From NCBI RefSeq assembly GCF_038957035.1, contig NZ_CP152412.1, forward strand, positions 5,762,501 to 5,826,500: DNA of 64,000 nt. The letters run 5' to 3'. The notes under the pieces are model-generated. The model made no database searches. It had not been told where the DNA came from and saw nothing but the letters and a program-made list of their open reading frames with translations. Position numbers and translations under genes: made by a program. Positions 36,816 through 45,688 of the stretch are shown here, in pieces (the first letter of the stretch is position 1; each line of letters starts with the position of its first letter). The stretch is from Bradyrhizobium sp. B097. GTDB lineage: Bacteria > Pseudomonadota > Alphaproteobacteria > Rhizobiales > Xanthobacteraceae.

Positions 36816-37757
36816 TCACGCCAGCGCCAGGGCGACGAACGCCGCGACCAACAGCATCATGGCGTAACGATAGAGCTTCAACCCGGCGAGGACATCAGCG
36901 GCAGCCGGATCGCGCGCGCCCTCGTTCAGCCAGGGCTCATCCGCGATGCTGCCGTGATAGATGCGAGGCCCGCTGAGCCGCACATCGAGCGCGCCGGCCA
37001 TCGCGGCTTCCGGCCAGCCGGCATTCGGCGAGCGATGGCGGTGCGCATCGCGCAACATGCACGACCACGCCTGCGAAGGCCGCGGGGCAAGCAACACGAA
37101 CAGCAGGCCGGTCAGCCGCGCCGGAATGAGGTTGGCGAGATCGTCGATCTGGGCGGCAGCCCAGCCGAACGCCTCGTGCCGCTCGGTACGATGGCCGATC
37201 ATGGAGTCCAGCGTGTTGATCGCCTTGTAGCCGAGGATTCCCGGCAGGCCGAACAGCGCGCCCCAGAACACCGGCGCCACGATGCCGTCGGAGGCATTCT
37301 CGGCGAGGCTCTCGATGGTCGCGCGTGCGATGCCGGTGTCGTCGAGCGTTGCGGGATCACGTCCGACAATCTGCGCGACCGCCGAACGCGCCGCCGCGAT
37401 GTCGCCGGCGGCAAGCGGATTGGCCACCGCAGCCACATGGTCGTGCAGCGAGCGCAGCGCAACCAGCGGCCACGCCAACACGCCCACAACGACAATGCGT
37501 AGCCACCCGGATGCGAGCACGGACTGAACGGCCCAGCCAAGCGCCGCCGCCAGCGCGATCACGAAGATCGCGGCCGCAACACCGGCCATGCGCCGAAACG
37601 CCGGTGGATCGGCGGCCCGGTTCCATTTGGTATCGAGAAGCTTGATCAGCCGGCCAAGCCAGGTCACGGGATGGCCGATGCGGGCAAACAGCACCGACGG
37701 CCAGCCGATCAGGGCATCCACAGCCATCGCCACCGCCATTGCTCCCGCAAAAAACAC
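36816..37757 (-). CDS. cobD: Adenosylcobinamide-phosphate synthase (CbiB-type)
   Basis: 313 residues, polytopic inner-membrane protein. CbiB/CobD signatures are MAVDALIGWPSVLFARIGHP, ESLAENASDGIVAPVFWG and YKAINTLDSMIGHR. The GTG at 37757 with AAGGAGAGG upstream is chosen; an ATG at 37739 is also possible. It acts with CobC in attaching the aminopropanol arm. Confidence 0.9.
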   Translation of the reverse strand: MFFAGAMAVAMAVDALIGWPSVLFARIGHPVTWLGRLIKLLDTKWNRAADPPAFRRMAGVAAAIFVIALAAALGWAVQSVLASGWLRIVVVGVLAWPLVALRSLHDHVAAVANPLAAGDIAAARSAVAQIVGRDPATLDDTGIARATIESLAENASDGIVAPVFWGALFGLPGILGYKAINTLDSMIGHRTERHEAFGWAAAQIDDLANLIPARLTGLLFVLLAPRPSQAWSCMLRDAHRHRSPNAGWPEAAMAGALDVRLSGPRIYHGSIADEPWLNEGARDPAAADVLAGLKLYRYAMMLLVAAFVALALA

Positions 37758-37905
37758 GCACCCTCTCCTTGTCGCGAGCCCCCTGATGCGCAAGACGTGG
37801 ACCGAGCGCAAGCCCTCCGTGACGGATTTCGGCTTTGTCTTTCACCGCGATTGGTGGTTAGAGCGTTTCGGGCGAAGCGGGACACCGCGCGCAACAGGGG
37901 ATCTT

Positions 37906-38409
37906 ATGGCCGTCGTTCTGATCACGGGTGGAGCCCGGTCCGGGAAAAGCCGCCGCGCCGAATTGCGCGCGCGCAGCTTTCCAGGTCAGCCGGTCTATAT
38001 CGCCACCGCCGAGGCGCTCGACGCGGAAATGGACGCGCGGATCGCCACCCATCGCGCGCGGCGCGGCAATGACTGGATCGAACGCGAGGTGCCGCTCGAT
38101 CTCGTGGAGGCACTGGCCAAGACCGATGGCGGCGGCGCAAGGCTGGTCGATTGCCTGACGCTTTGGCTGTCCAACCTGCTGCATGCGGAGCGCGACTGGT
38201 CGCAGGAGGTCGCGCGGCTGGCGGACGCGTTGTCGCGCCAACGCAGCCCGGTCATCATGGTTACCAACGAAGTTGGCCTCGGCATCGTGCCTGACAACGC
38301 ACTGGCGCGGACGTTCCGCGACGCCGCAGGTCTCATGAACCAGAGCATTGCCGGCGCGGCGGACGAGGTCGAGTTCGTCGTTGCGGGGCTGCCGATGAAG
38401 CTGAAATGA
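37906..38409 (+). CDS. cobP: Adenosylcobinamide kinase / guanylyltransferase
   Basis: 167 residues, CobU/CobP family. The P-loop is LITGGARSGKSRRAE. The VDCLTLWLSNLL and TNEVGLGIVPDNALARTFRD segments are diagnostic. It phosphorylates adenosylcobinamide and then forms the GDP derivative. The start at 37906 opens directly on the P-loop strand. It overlaps bluB by 4 bases and starts a five-gene plus-strand unit. Confidence 0.92.
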   Translation: MAVVLITGGARSGKSRRAELRARSFPGQPVYIATAEALDAEMDARIATHRARRGNDWIEREVPLDLVEALAKTDGGGARLVDCLTLWLSNLLHAERDWSQEVARLADALSRQRSPVIMVTNEVGLGIVPDNALARTFRDAAGLMNQSIAGAADEVEFVVAGLPMKLK

Positions 38410-39074
38410 GCAACACGATCGAACCCGGCAAAGGCCCCGCGATGGTCTCGTTCGACGATGCGTTTCGCCGGCAACTGCACGAACTTTTCGTGTGGCGGCG
38501 CGACGTGCGCCGCTTCCGCACCGATCCGCTGCCTGATGGTACGATCGAGCGGCTGATCGAGATCGCCTGCCTGTCGCCTTCGGTCGGGTTGAGCCAGCCC
38601 TGGCGGTTCGTCATTGTCGACGATGCGGCACGGCGCCGCGCTGTCATCGAGGACTTCAAGAGCTGCAACGCCGACGCGCTGCGATCCTATTCCGGCGAGC
38701 GTGCAGCAAAATATGCCGCATTGAAGCTATCGGGCCTCGAGGAGGCGCCCGGCCATCTGGCCGTGTTTGCCGAAAAGACCGACCAGATCGGCTCCGGCCT
38801 GGGGCGCGCCACAATGCCGGAGACAACAGAATACTCGGTGGTGGCCGCGATCTGCGCGATGTGGCTTGCTGCGCGCGCGGAAGGCATCGGGCTCGGCTGG
38901 GTCTCGATCTTCAATCCAGGCCGCGTTCACGAGATTCTGGAAATACCCGATACGTGGAAATTCATCGGCTACCTCTGTATCGGTTACCCCCAGGCGGAAT
39001 GCGACCGTCCTGAGCTCGAGCAGGCCAAGTGGGAATCGCGGCGAGGTCCCGATGAATTCACCATCCGGCGCTGA
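38406..39074 (+). CDS. bluB: 5,6-Dimethylbenzimidazole synthase
   Basis: 222 residues, flavin-destructase of the nitroreductase fold. It converts FMNH2 and oxygen into the cobalamin lower ligand. The FVWRRDVRRFRTDPLP start, the SVGLSQPWRFVIV segment and the C-terminal IGYPQAECDRPELEQAKWE match BluB. Oxygen dependence agrees with the aerobic CobG pathway. Coupled to cobP upstream; its 3' end overlaps the next small gene by 23 bases. Confidence 0.94.
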   Translation: MSNTIEPGKGPAMVSFDDAFRRQLHELFVWRRDVRRFRTDPLPDGTIERLIEIACLSPSVGLSQPWRFVIVDDAARRRAVIEDFKSCNADALRSYSGERAAKYAALKLSGLEEAPGHLAVFAEKTDQIGSGLGRATMPETTEYSVVAAICAMWLAARAEGIGLGWVSIFNPGRVHEILEIPDTWKFIGYLCIGYPQAECDRPELEQAKWESRRGPDEFTIRR

Positions 39075-39396
39075 CGAATCTCCGGGCGGTAGCGGCGCCC
39101 TGAACGGCGCAGCCCACTGGCGCGCCGACATCGCCTCCCTGGTCTTTCCCATCCCTGAGCGCGGCGCCATCTGCGCGGTGCATCGGGGCGCGTTTCGAAC
39201 ATTGCTTGGCGTCGACCCGACGCCGGACGGCTGCATCGGTTATTTCGCACGGTTTGAAGACGCGTTCAGGGCCGCGGCGCGCGCCAAGATCCTGCGCAAG
39301 CGCATCTCCCTTGGAACAAATCTGCATCTTACCAGTCGCGACATCGCTCGAAAGCTGCTAGAAGCCGACCAAATCGAATGTGGAGAACGACCATGA
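39052..39396 (+). CDS. Small conserved-looking protein between bluB and cbtB
   Basis: 114 residues. The N-terminal 20 are low-complexity, then come HWRADIASLVFPIPERGAIC, TPDGCIGYFARFEDAFRAAA and a basic C-terminus. I do not recognise a family firmly; the C...F...F-type pattern faintly recalls DUF1488. It starts inside the bluB 3' end and its stop overlaps the cbtB start (ATGA), so it is likely translated as part of the cobalamin unit. No signal peptide or membrane segment. Function unknown. Confidence 0.6.
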   Translation: MNSPSGADESPGGSGALNGAAHWRADIASLVFPIPERGAICAVHRGAFRTLLGVDPTPDGCIGYFARFEDAFRAAARAKILRKRISLGTNLHLTSRDIARKLLEADQIECGERP

Positions 39397-39605
39397 GCCA
39401 ATCCCAGGCCGCGCAAACCCAGGTCATGCAATCCCAGGTCACGCATCTGCCGGTCGCGACCGGACGGGTCGGACGGCTTGCCCAGTCCCTGATGGCGATG
39501 TCGCTTGGTCTGTTCATCGTCGGGGTGGTCGGCTTCTCGCACATCGACGTGATCCATAACGCCGCGCACGATGTGCGCCATTCCAACGCATTCCCCTGTC
39601 ACTGA
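39393..39605 (+). CDS. cbtB: Cobalt transporter subunit CbtB
   Basis: 70 residues with one membrane helix (AMSLGLFIVGVVGFSHIDVI). The characteristic C-terminal metal motif is HNAAHDVRHSNAFPCH. CbtB pairs with CbtA in predicted cobalt uptake linked to B12 synthesis. Start overlaps the preceding ORF; cbtA follows 10 bases later. Confidence 0.9.
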   Translation: MSQSQAAQTQVMQSQVTHLPVATGRVGRLAQSLMAMSLGLFIVGVVGFSHIDVIHNAAHDVRHSNAFPCH

Positions 39606-39615
39606 CCCCGCCGGT

Positions 39616-40353
39616 ATGAGCACGTTTCGCTCGATCGTCTTCTCGTCGGTCATTGCCGGATTCATCGTCGGCCTGATCGTCACCGCGGTCCAGCAGTTCG
39701 GCACCGTTCCGCTGATCCTCAAGGCCGAGGTCTATGAGAAGGCGGCCGAGCACAAGCACGAAGCCTCCGCGCCGCCGCGGGCCATCCTCGTCCACGATCA
39801 TGCGGAACATGATCACGGCGCCGAGGCGTGGGAGCCGCGCGACGGCCTGGAGCGCAATCTCTATACCGCGGGAGCAAACATCCTGACCGCGATCGGCTTT
39901 GCGCTGCTGCTTTGCGGCTTCTTTTCGGTTCGCAGCGGCGCGACCGGCGAGCCGATCTCGTGGCACGAAGGCTTGATGTGGGGCCTCGCAGGCTTTGCCG
40001 TCTTCACGATTGCGCCGGGCCTTGGGCTGCCGCCTGAACTGCCGGGGGTCCCCACCGCACCACTGTTGTCGCGTCAGATCTGGTGGGTGACGGCGGTGCT
40101 GGCGACATCGGCCGGCCTCGGGCTGATCGTCTTTCGGCGTTCGATGCCGGCCGCCATCGCGGGCGTGGTCCTGATCATGCTGCCGCATTTGATCGGCGCG
40201 CCCGAGCTGGAGCATGTCGAGACCAACGTGCCCTCGTCATTGTCGCATCAGTTCGTGGTCGCGGTCACGCTGACCAGCCTGGTGTTCTGGTCGCTGCTGG
40301 GCGGCCTGACCAGCGCAGCGTTCGCCTATTTCGATCGGCCCGCATCGGCGTGA
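39616..40353 (+). CDS. cbtA: Cobalt transporter subunit CbtA
   Basis: 245 residues with about five to six membrane segments. It starts MSTFRSIVFSSVIAGFIVGL. A histidine-rich loop (EHKHEASAP...HDHAEHDHGAEAWEP) follows the first helix and may bind Co2+. GLPPELPGVPTAPLLSRQIW is the family-typical segment between helices. It is the last gene of the cobP-bluB-orf-cbtB-cbtA unit and convergent with the CoA-transferase gene. Confidence 0.9.
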   Translation: MSTFRSIVFSSVIAGFIVGLIVTAVQQFGTVPLILKAEVYEKAAEHKHEASAPPRAILVHDHAEHDHGAEAWEPRDGLERNLYTAGANILTAIGFALLLCGFFSVRSGATGEPISWHEGLMWGLAGFAVFTIAPGLGLPPELPGVPTAPLLSRQIWWVTAVLATSAGLGLIVFRRSMPAAIAGVVLIMLPHLIGAPELEHVETNVPSSLSHQFVVAVTLTSLVFWSLLGGLTSAAFAYFDRPASA

Positions 40354-40378
40354 CGCCCCTGCCTGAGAGCGTGGCCGC

Positions 40379-41650
40379 TCAGCTCGCCTGCCTGAGCGGC
40401 TTGCCGGCCCGCAGCTCCCTGTCCTGCACCAGCACCTTCTCCGCATAGAGCTGGTCGATCTCCTGCTCGGACAGCCCAAGGTCGCCCAGGATCTCCTCAT
40501 TGTGCTCGCCGAGCAGGTCGGCCCTCAGCTCGGTGCGCTGCGGCCATTCCGAGAAGCGCATCGGCGCGCCCGGAATCGCAAATTGGCCGATCCGGGGATC
40601 GCTGACATGGCGGACCGTGCCGCGCTCGATCAGATGCGGCTGAGCCATGGCGTCATTCAGGGTCAGCACCGGCGCACAGGGGATCCGTTCCTGCTCCAGT
40701 GCGGCGATCGCCGCATCGCGTGACGGAAACGTCTTGAGCCAGACTTCGACGATCTCCCCCACCAGCACCCTGTTGTCGGCCCGGGCGCGTGCGGACTCGA
40801 ACCGCGGATCTTTCTCGAGCTCCGGCCGCCCCAGCGCGCGAACCATTTGCGGCCATTGATGCGCCAGCGCGCAGATCACGAGAAACTCACCCCGGCCGCA
40901 ATCGAACACGCCCACCGGGCCGCCATTCGGGTGCAGCGAGCCTTCCCGCTGCGGCACGAAGCTATCCCCGCGCAGCGAGACCTTCGGCACATTTGCCTCG
41001 TGCATGTGAAAGTAGGTGTCCAGCAGCGTCGATTCGATGAACTGCCCTTCTCCGGTCCGCTCGCGGTGCAGCAGCGCAAAGCCGACCGCCATCGCCGCGG
41101 CAACGCCGGTCGAGGCGTCCCCGATCGCGACCGGCACCTGCGCCGGCTTCCCATCGGGATCGCCGATCACGCCGGTGATGCCGGCGAAGGCCTGCGCGAT
41201 GTAGTCGAAGCCGGGCTTGTCGCTCAGCGGACCGGTCTGTCCGGCGAACGAGATCGAGCACATGATCAGCCGCGGATTGATTTTCCGGAGCGTCTCATAG
41301 CCAAGTCCGGCGCGCTCCATCACGCCGGGCGTAAAATTCTCCACCAGGACGTCGGCCCTGGCGGCGAGCCGGGTCAGGATCTGGCGGCTCTTCTCATGCT
41401 TGAAATCGAGCGCGAGGCTACGCTTCGAATGGTTCTGCTGGAAGAAATACGTGCTCTGCGAGGTGTTCTTGTACGCGGGATCGCGCGGCTTCAGACCCTG
41501 GAAGCGCGACCGGTCGCCGAACGGCGCGAGCTCGATCTTGATCACGTCGGCGCCGGCTTCGGCCAGCAGACGCGTGCAGGTCGGGCCTGCGACGAACTGG
41601 GTGATATCGAGCACGCGATAACCGGTCAGCATTTTCGGAGGCAGAGTCAT
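40379..41650 (-). CDS. CaiB/BaiF-family CoA-transferase (first copy)
   Basis: 423 residues, class-III CoA-transferase. It starts with a short leader and GYRVLDITQFVAGPTCTRLL. The family aspartate that forms the acyl-anhydride is at about 178 in AIGDASTGVAAAMA. LVENFTPGVMERAGLGYE and ERTGEGQFIESTLLDT are also conserved. It would transfer CoA between carboxylic acids. Same strand as the GST, the isomerase-like gene and a binding protein, with short gaps, so one catabolic operon is likely. Substrates unknown. Confidence 0.88.
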   Translation of the reverse strand: MTLPPKMLTGYRVLDITQFVAGPTCTRLLAEAGADVIKIELAPFGDRSRFQGLKPRDPAYKNTSQSTYFFQQNHSKRSLALDFKHEKSRQILTRLAARADVLVENFTPGVMERAGLGYETLRKINPRLIMCSISFAGQTGPLSDKPGFDYIAQAFAGITGVIGDPDGKPAQVPVAIGDASTGVAAAMAVGFALLHRERTGEGQFIESTLLDTYFHMHEANVPKVSLRGDSFVPQREGSLHPNGGPVGVFDCGRGEFLVICALAHQWPQMVRALGRPELEKDPRFESARARADNRVLVGEIVEVWLKTFPSRDAAIAALEQERIPCAPVLTLNDAMAQPHLIERGTVRHVSDPRIGQFAIPGAPMRFSEWPQRTELRADLLGEHNEEILGDLGLSEQEIDQLYAEKVLVQDRELRAGKPLRQAS

Positions 41651-41651
41651 C

Positions 41652-42386
41652 TCAATTGTCCAGTTGTTGTGACTGAAGAGCTTCGGCGGGCGCGTGTCCG
41701 CGCGCCGGCCTCGTTCCAAACAGATTGCTGCGCGCCTGCGCGTCGAGCGTCTTGCGCACCGCGCGCCGCCCGACCGCGAGCCCCTTCTGGAGCAGCGGCC
41801 GTGCGCGCAGCTCTGTGAACCAGCGCCTGACGTGCGGGACATCGTCGAGCGTGAAGCCTTGCGCCTTATGGGTCATCACCCAGGGAAAGCAGGCGATGTC
41901 GGCGATCGAATAGTCGTCGCCCGCGACATAGGTGCTTTCGCCCAGCCGATCGTTGAGCACACCGTAGAGACGGCGGGCCTCGTTGCCGTAGCGCTCGACC
42001 GCATATGGAATCCTGCTCGGCGCATAGAGCGAGAAGTGCCCGTTCTGGCCCAGCATCGGCCCGAGCGCGCTCATCTGCCACATCAGCCATTGCTGCACGC
42101 GGGTGCGGCCATGCAGATCAAGCGGAGCGAACCTGCCGGTCTTCTCCGCGAGGTAAAGCAAGATCGCGCCCGACTCGAAGATCGTCAGCGGCTCGCCTCC
42201 ACCGGGCGGATCCCTGTCGACGATGACAGGGATCCGCCCATTGGGATTGAGCTTGCGGAATTCGGGCTTGAACTGGTCGCCGCGCGTGATGTTGACCGGC
42301 ACGACGGTGTACGGCAGCCCGCACTCCTCGAGCATGATCGAGACCTTCCAGCCATTCGGCGTCGGCGCGAAATGAAGATCGATCAT
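41652..42386 (-). CDS. Glutathione S-transferase family protein
   Basis: 244 residues. It has an N-terminal thioredoxin-like GST domain (MIDLHFAPTPNGWKVSIMLE, then the cis-proline NPNGRIPVIVDRDP and the glutathione-binding ESGAILLYLAEKTG). The helical C-terminal domain contains YSIADIACFPWV. The YfcG/Ure2-like type fits the NGWKV start. A GGAGGC site precedes the start at 42386. It is separated by one base from the CoA-transferase start. It may use glutathione in ring-opening or isomerisation chemistry in the same pathway. Confidence 0.9.
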   Translation of the reverse strand: MIDLHFAPTPNGWKVSIMLEECGLPYTVVPVNITRGDQFKPEFRKLNPNGRIPVIVDRDPPGGGEPLTIFESGAILLYLAEKTGRFAPLDLHGRTRVQQWLMWQMSALGPMLGQNGHFSLYAPSRIPYAVERYGNEARRLYGVLNDRLGESTYVAGDDYSIADIACFPWVMTHKAQGFTLDDVPHVRRWFTELRARPLLQKGLAVGRRAVRKTLDAQARSNLFGTRPARGHAPAEALQSQQLDN

Positions 42387-42404
42387 CGGAGCCTCCGGCA
42401 CGGC

Positions 42405-43022
42405 TCAGGCCAGTTGCTTTTCGCGCGACAGCGACAGTCCGGCCTCCTGCAGCCGCCGCTCGAGCATCGGCACCCGGTCGTTGCCCCAGAACTGCTCGCC
42501 GCGGAAGACACAGATCGGCACGCCGAAGATATGATCGCCCTGGCTCTCCTGCTGTGCCTCCTCATATTCGCGCCGGCCGTCACCTTCGAAATAGCTGCGG
42601 AATTCAGCGCCGGACATCCCGAGCGATTCGATGAAGCGCTCCACCGCATCGATCTCGTCGACCGCGAGCTCGCGCCGGAAGAACAGCTCGTAGACCAGGC
42701 GGCTGTATTCGATCAGCCGCCCCTGCTTCTCCGCGAACAGTCCGCCGATCAGCGCCGGTGCGGTGTCGAAGATCTTCAGCGGGCCGCGGATGATCTTCTT
42801 GTCGCCGCGCTCGTTCGCGGACCGCCGCGCATCCATGTAGGAATACTTGACCTTGTATTCCGAATAGACGCTGCGCTGGCCGGAGCCCTTGATCCGGAGC
42901 TGGAACGGCCGCCACTGCACCTTGATGTCGAACTTCTTCTCCAGCTCGAACACCGGATCGAATGCCAGCCAGGCATAGGGGCTCTTGTAGTCCGAATACA
43001 TCTTGAGAACTTCGCGGGACAT
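42405..43022 (-). CDS. DsbA-family / 2-hydroxychromene-2-carboxylate isomerase-like protein
   Basis: 205 residues with a thioredoxin-like DsbA fold. It starts VLKMYSDYKSPYAWLAFDPV, where the usual CxxC is replaced by a serine (YKSPYAW). That is the pattern of HCCA isomerases and kappa-class GSTs. The C-terminal GDHIFGVPICVFRGEQFWGN is also typical. It probably binds glutathione. Its place next to a GST and CoA-transferases suggests breakdown of an aromatic or cyclic compound. Confidence 0.85.
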   Translation of the reverse strand: MSREVLKMYSDYKSPYAWLAFDPVFELEKKFDIKVQWRPFQLRIKGSGQRSVYSEYKVKYSYMDARRSANERGDKKIIRGPLKIFDTAPALIGGLFAEKQGRLIEYSRLVYELFFRRELAVDEIDAVERFIESLGMSGAEFRSYFEGDGRREYEEAQQESQGDHIFGVPICVFRGEQFWGNDRVPMLERRLQEAGLSLSREKQLA

Positions 43023-43041
43023 TGTCTCTCCTTTGCCGATG

Positions 43042-44271
43042 TCATTGCGATTGAGCGACGAGCGGGCACTGGCTCTCCGACAACGGCTGCGCCGCCTCGG
43101 ATGCCGGAATGACCTTCTCGATGGTGTAGTAATCCCAGGGCTTCCTGACCTCGCCGGGGGCCTTGATGCTCGCCATGTAGAACGGATGCATCAGCCAGCC
43201 GTCGGCGCGCACAAAACCGTTCTCGACATACATGTCGTTGACCGGCAGCTTCCGGATCTCGTCGGCGACCTTCAGACCATCGAGCGTCCTGGCGGCAGCG
43301 ACGGCCTGGAGATAATGCAGCGTTCCCGAATAGACCGCGGCCTGGTCCATGGTCGGCATCGCGTGATGCTGCCTGAAGAAGCGCTCCGACCAGGCTCGCG
43401 TCTTGTCGGTGCGGTCCCAGTAGAACGGGGTTGCGAAGGTCAGGCCCTGCACATTGGCAATCCCGAGTGCGTGCACATTGGTGATGTAGGTCAGGGGCAC
43501 CACGATGTGCTGGCCGCCCTCGGCGATGCCGAACTCCTTGGCCTGCTTCAAGGCATTGGTAGTGTCCTCGGCCGCCGAGATCAGCCAGATCACCTTGGCC
43601 TTCGACGCCACCGCCTGCAGCAGGAAGGAGCTGAAGTCGGGATTGTTCTGCGGGAAGCGCACCGAGCCCAGCACCTTGCCCCCGGCCGCCTTGATCGCAC
43701 CCGCCGCAGCGTCCTCCATCGCCTTGCCGAAGGAATAGTCGGCCGAGAGGAAGAAGAACGTATCGAGCCCTCGTTCGATCAGCGGCTTCGGCAGCGGCGC
43801 CGAAATAGCGTAGGCGTTGAGCGACCACGAGAAAGCGGTCGCCGCGCAGGCCTGCTGGGTGATTGCAGGGCTTCCCGTCACGCCGTGGATGACGATTTTG
43901 TTGCGCGTCCGCGCCAGCTCCTGCACGGCGAGCGCCACGGCGGATTGCGCCACGTCGACGACGACGTCGGCACCGCCATTGTCGAACCAGTTGCGGGCGA
44001 TCGCCGCGCCGACGTCGGCTTTCGCCTGGTGATCGCCGGAGATCACCTCAATCGGACGATCCAGCACCTTGCCACCGAAATCCTCGACCGCCATCCTGGC
44101 AGCGAGCACCGAGCCCGGCCCCATGATGTCGCGGTACATCCCCGACATATCGGTGAGCACGCCGATCCTGACCGGCTGCACATCCGCCGCCCGAACCGGC
44201 GTCAGTATCGCGCCGCCGACCAGCAACGCGATCGCTGCAGCTGTGCTTGTTCGTTTCTTCACCACGACCAT
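43042..44271 (-). CDS. Branched-chain-type ABC substrate-binding protein (no transporter partner nearby)
   Basis: 409 residues, periplasmic binding protein of the Leu/Ile/Val class. The start at 44271 gives a signal peptide (KKRTSTAAAIALLVGGAILTP, cleaved after VRAA or nearby). The body includes VRIGVLTDMSGMYRDIMGP and VIHGVTGSPAITQQACA. It has no permease or ATPase gene in this locus. It probably imports the substrate of the neighbouring CoA-transferase pathway with a shared transporter. Confidence 0.88.
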   Translation of the reverse strand: MVVVKKRTSTAAAIALLVGGAILTPVRAADVQPVRIGVLTDMSGMYRDIMGPGSVLAARMAVEDFGGKVLDRPIEVISGDHQAKADVGAAIARNWFDNGGADVVVDVAQSAVALAVQELARTRNKIVIHGVTGSPAITQQACAATAFSWSLNAYAISAPLPKPLIERGLDTFFFLSADYSFGKAMEDAAAGAIKAAGGKVLGSVRFPQNNPDFSSFLLQAVASKAKVIWLISAAEDTTNALKQAKEFGIAEGGQHIVVPLTYITNVHALGIANVQGLTFATPFYWDRTDKTRAWSERFFRQHHAMPTMDQAAVYSGTLHYLQAVAAARTLDGLKVADEIRKLPVNDMYVENGFVRADGWLMHPFYMASIKAPGEVRKPWDYYTIEKVIPASEAAQPLSESQCPLVAQSQ

Positions 44272-44321
44272 CTCGACGCTCCCCCGCTTGGGACGGCATG
44301 CATGTGCCGGCCTTCTTGCTT

Positions 44322-45578
44322 TCAGATGATCCGCCTGGACCTCAGATCGTCGATCCGCTGCCCGGAGAGGCCGAGCAGCCCGCCATAGATCTCCTGATTG
44401 TTCTGCCCGAGCGTCGGCGCCGGCGCGGTGTATCCCTTGTGCGTCCGTCCCATCTTGATCGGGAACCCGGCGCCGATGACGCGCTGCTCCAGCGGCTCGG
44501 TCGGATGCACGACCGCCTTCAGCATGTCGCGCGCGCCGAGATGCTCCCAGGCGAGGATGTCGTCGATGTCGCGGATCGGGCTCGCGGCGACATCGCCGCG
44601 ATTGAGCGCCTCGATCGCCTCGAGCGTGGTGCGGCCCAACGTCCATTCGCCGACGATCGCATCGACGATCGTGTTGTTGGCGACGCGCCAGCCGGTGTTC
44701 ATGAACTTTGCGTCCGCGGCGAGGTCGAGCCGGTCCATCACACCCAATAGCGCCAGCCAGTCCTCATTCGTGGCGGCGCCGAGCGCGATCGCACCGTCGC
44801 GCGTGGCATAGGTGTTGAAGGGCGAGAACCGCATGATGCGATTGCCCTGCCGTGGCGCCATCCCCATCTGCTTGTAGCAATCCAAGGGCTCGTCGAGCAC
44901 CAGCGACAACAGGCAGTCGGCCATCGCGACGTCGACGAACTGGCCTCGTCCCGACACGCGCTGCTCGGTCAGCGCGGCGAGGATGCCGGAGACGGCAAAG
45001 GCGCCCGTGATGCCGTCCGCAAGCGCGGTGCCGGCCTTGCTTGGGCTGCCGTCAGGCGCACCGGTGATCGACATCAGACCGGACGCCGCCTGGATCATCA
45101 AATCGTAGGCCTTGAGACGCCGGTCGGCGCCGGTCGAGCCGTAGCCGGTCAGCGCACAATGCACGATCGCGGGGTTGACCTGGCGGTTTGCCTCATAGTC
45201 GACCCCGAGCCGCTCGGCCGCGCCGGGACGCAGATTCTCGACCAGGATGTCCGACTTGCGCAGCAGCGCATGGAACAGCTCCATGCCCTCTGCCGTGCGC
45301 ATGTTCAGCGTGATCGACTTCTTGTCGCGGCAGCGCTTCAGATAGGCGAGGCCGAGGTCGCTGTCATGCTTGCGGTCGAGCGAGACGCCGTCCCTGCCGA
45401 GGAACGGCGGTCCGGTCATGGTGGGATCACCCTGCTCCGGGGTGTCGATGCGGATGACCTCGGCGCCGAAACCCGCCAGCATCAAGGTCGCGAACGGACC
45501 TGAATAGAACCGCGTCAGATCGAGGACGCGGACACCGTGCAGCGCGCCTTGCCGCGTCATCGTCGGGCTCGCCGTCAT
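44322..45578 (-). CDS. CaiB/BaiF-family CoA-transferase (second copy)
   Basis: 418 residues, class-III CoA-transferase. The start region is GVRVLDLTRFYSGPFATLML. The expected catalytic aspartate is about 188 in LADGITGAFAVSG. DILVENLRPGAAERLGVDYE and RGQFVDVAMADCLLSL follow. The ATG at 45578 is chosen with GGGAAGGGA upstream. It is the first gene of the minus-strand operon and divergent from the LysR regulator. It is not a recent duplicate of the copy at 40379. Confidence 0.88.
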   Translation of the reverse strand: MTASPTMTRQGALHGVRVLDLTRFYSGPFATLMLAGFGAEVIRIDTPEQGDPTMTGPPFLGRDGVSLDRKHDSDLGLAYLKRCRDKKSITLNMRTAEGMELFHALLRKSDILVENLRPGAAERLGVDYEANRQVNPAIVHCALTGYGSTGADRRLKAYDLMIQAASGLMSITGAPDGSPSKAGTALADGITGAFAVSGILAALTEQRVSGRGQFVDVAMADCLLSLVLDEPLDCYKQMGMAPRQGNRIMRFSPFNTYATRDGAIALGAATNEDWLALLGVMDRLDLAADAKFMNTGWRVANNTIVDAIVGEWTLGRTTLEAIEALNRGDVAASPIRDIDDILAWEHLGARDMLKAVVHPTEPLEQRVIGAGFPIKMGRTHKGYTAPAPTLGQNNQEIYGGLLGLSGQRIDDLRSRRII

Positions 45579-45688
45579 CTGCAATTTCCCTTCCCGCCTG
45601 CCGCGCTGTCGTTGTCTTCATCGTTGACGCGGCGGGCATATAGGTCAAATATTTTCCGATCCGGATTATTGATGCGAAACTGGAATGA
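45579..45688. promoter_or_regulatory. Divergent control region for CoA-transferase operon and lysR
   Basis: The 110-base region holds an AT-rich dyad around 45653-45668 (TTTTCCGATCCGGATT; TCCG-ATC-CGGA core). This is the kind of site a LysR protein could use. No T-N11-A box was assigned with certainty. Confidence 0.35.

Noticed and set aside
40379..45578. Two CoA-transferases as a recent duplication or as two subunits of one enzyme
   Set aside because: The sequences differ throughout and each has its own complete set of motifs and expected aspartate; class-III enzymes of this family are usually homodimers.
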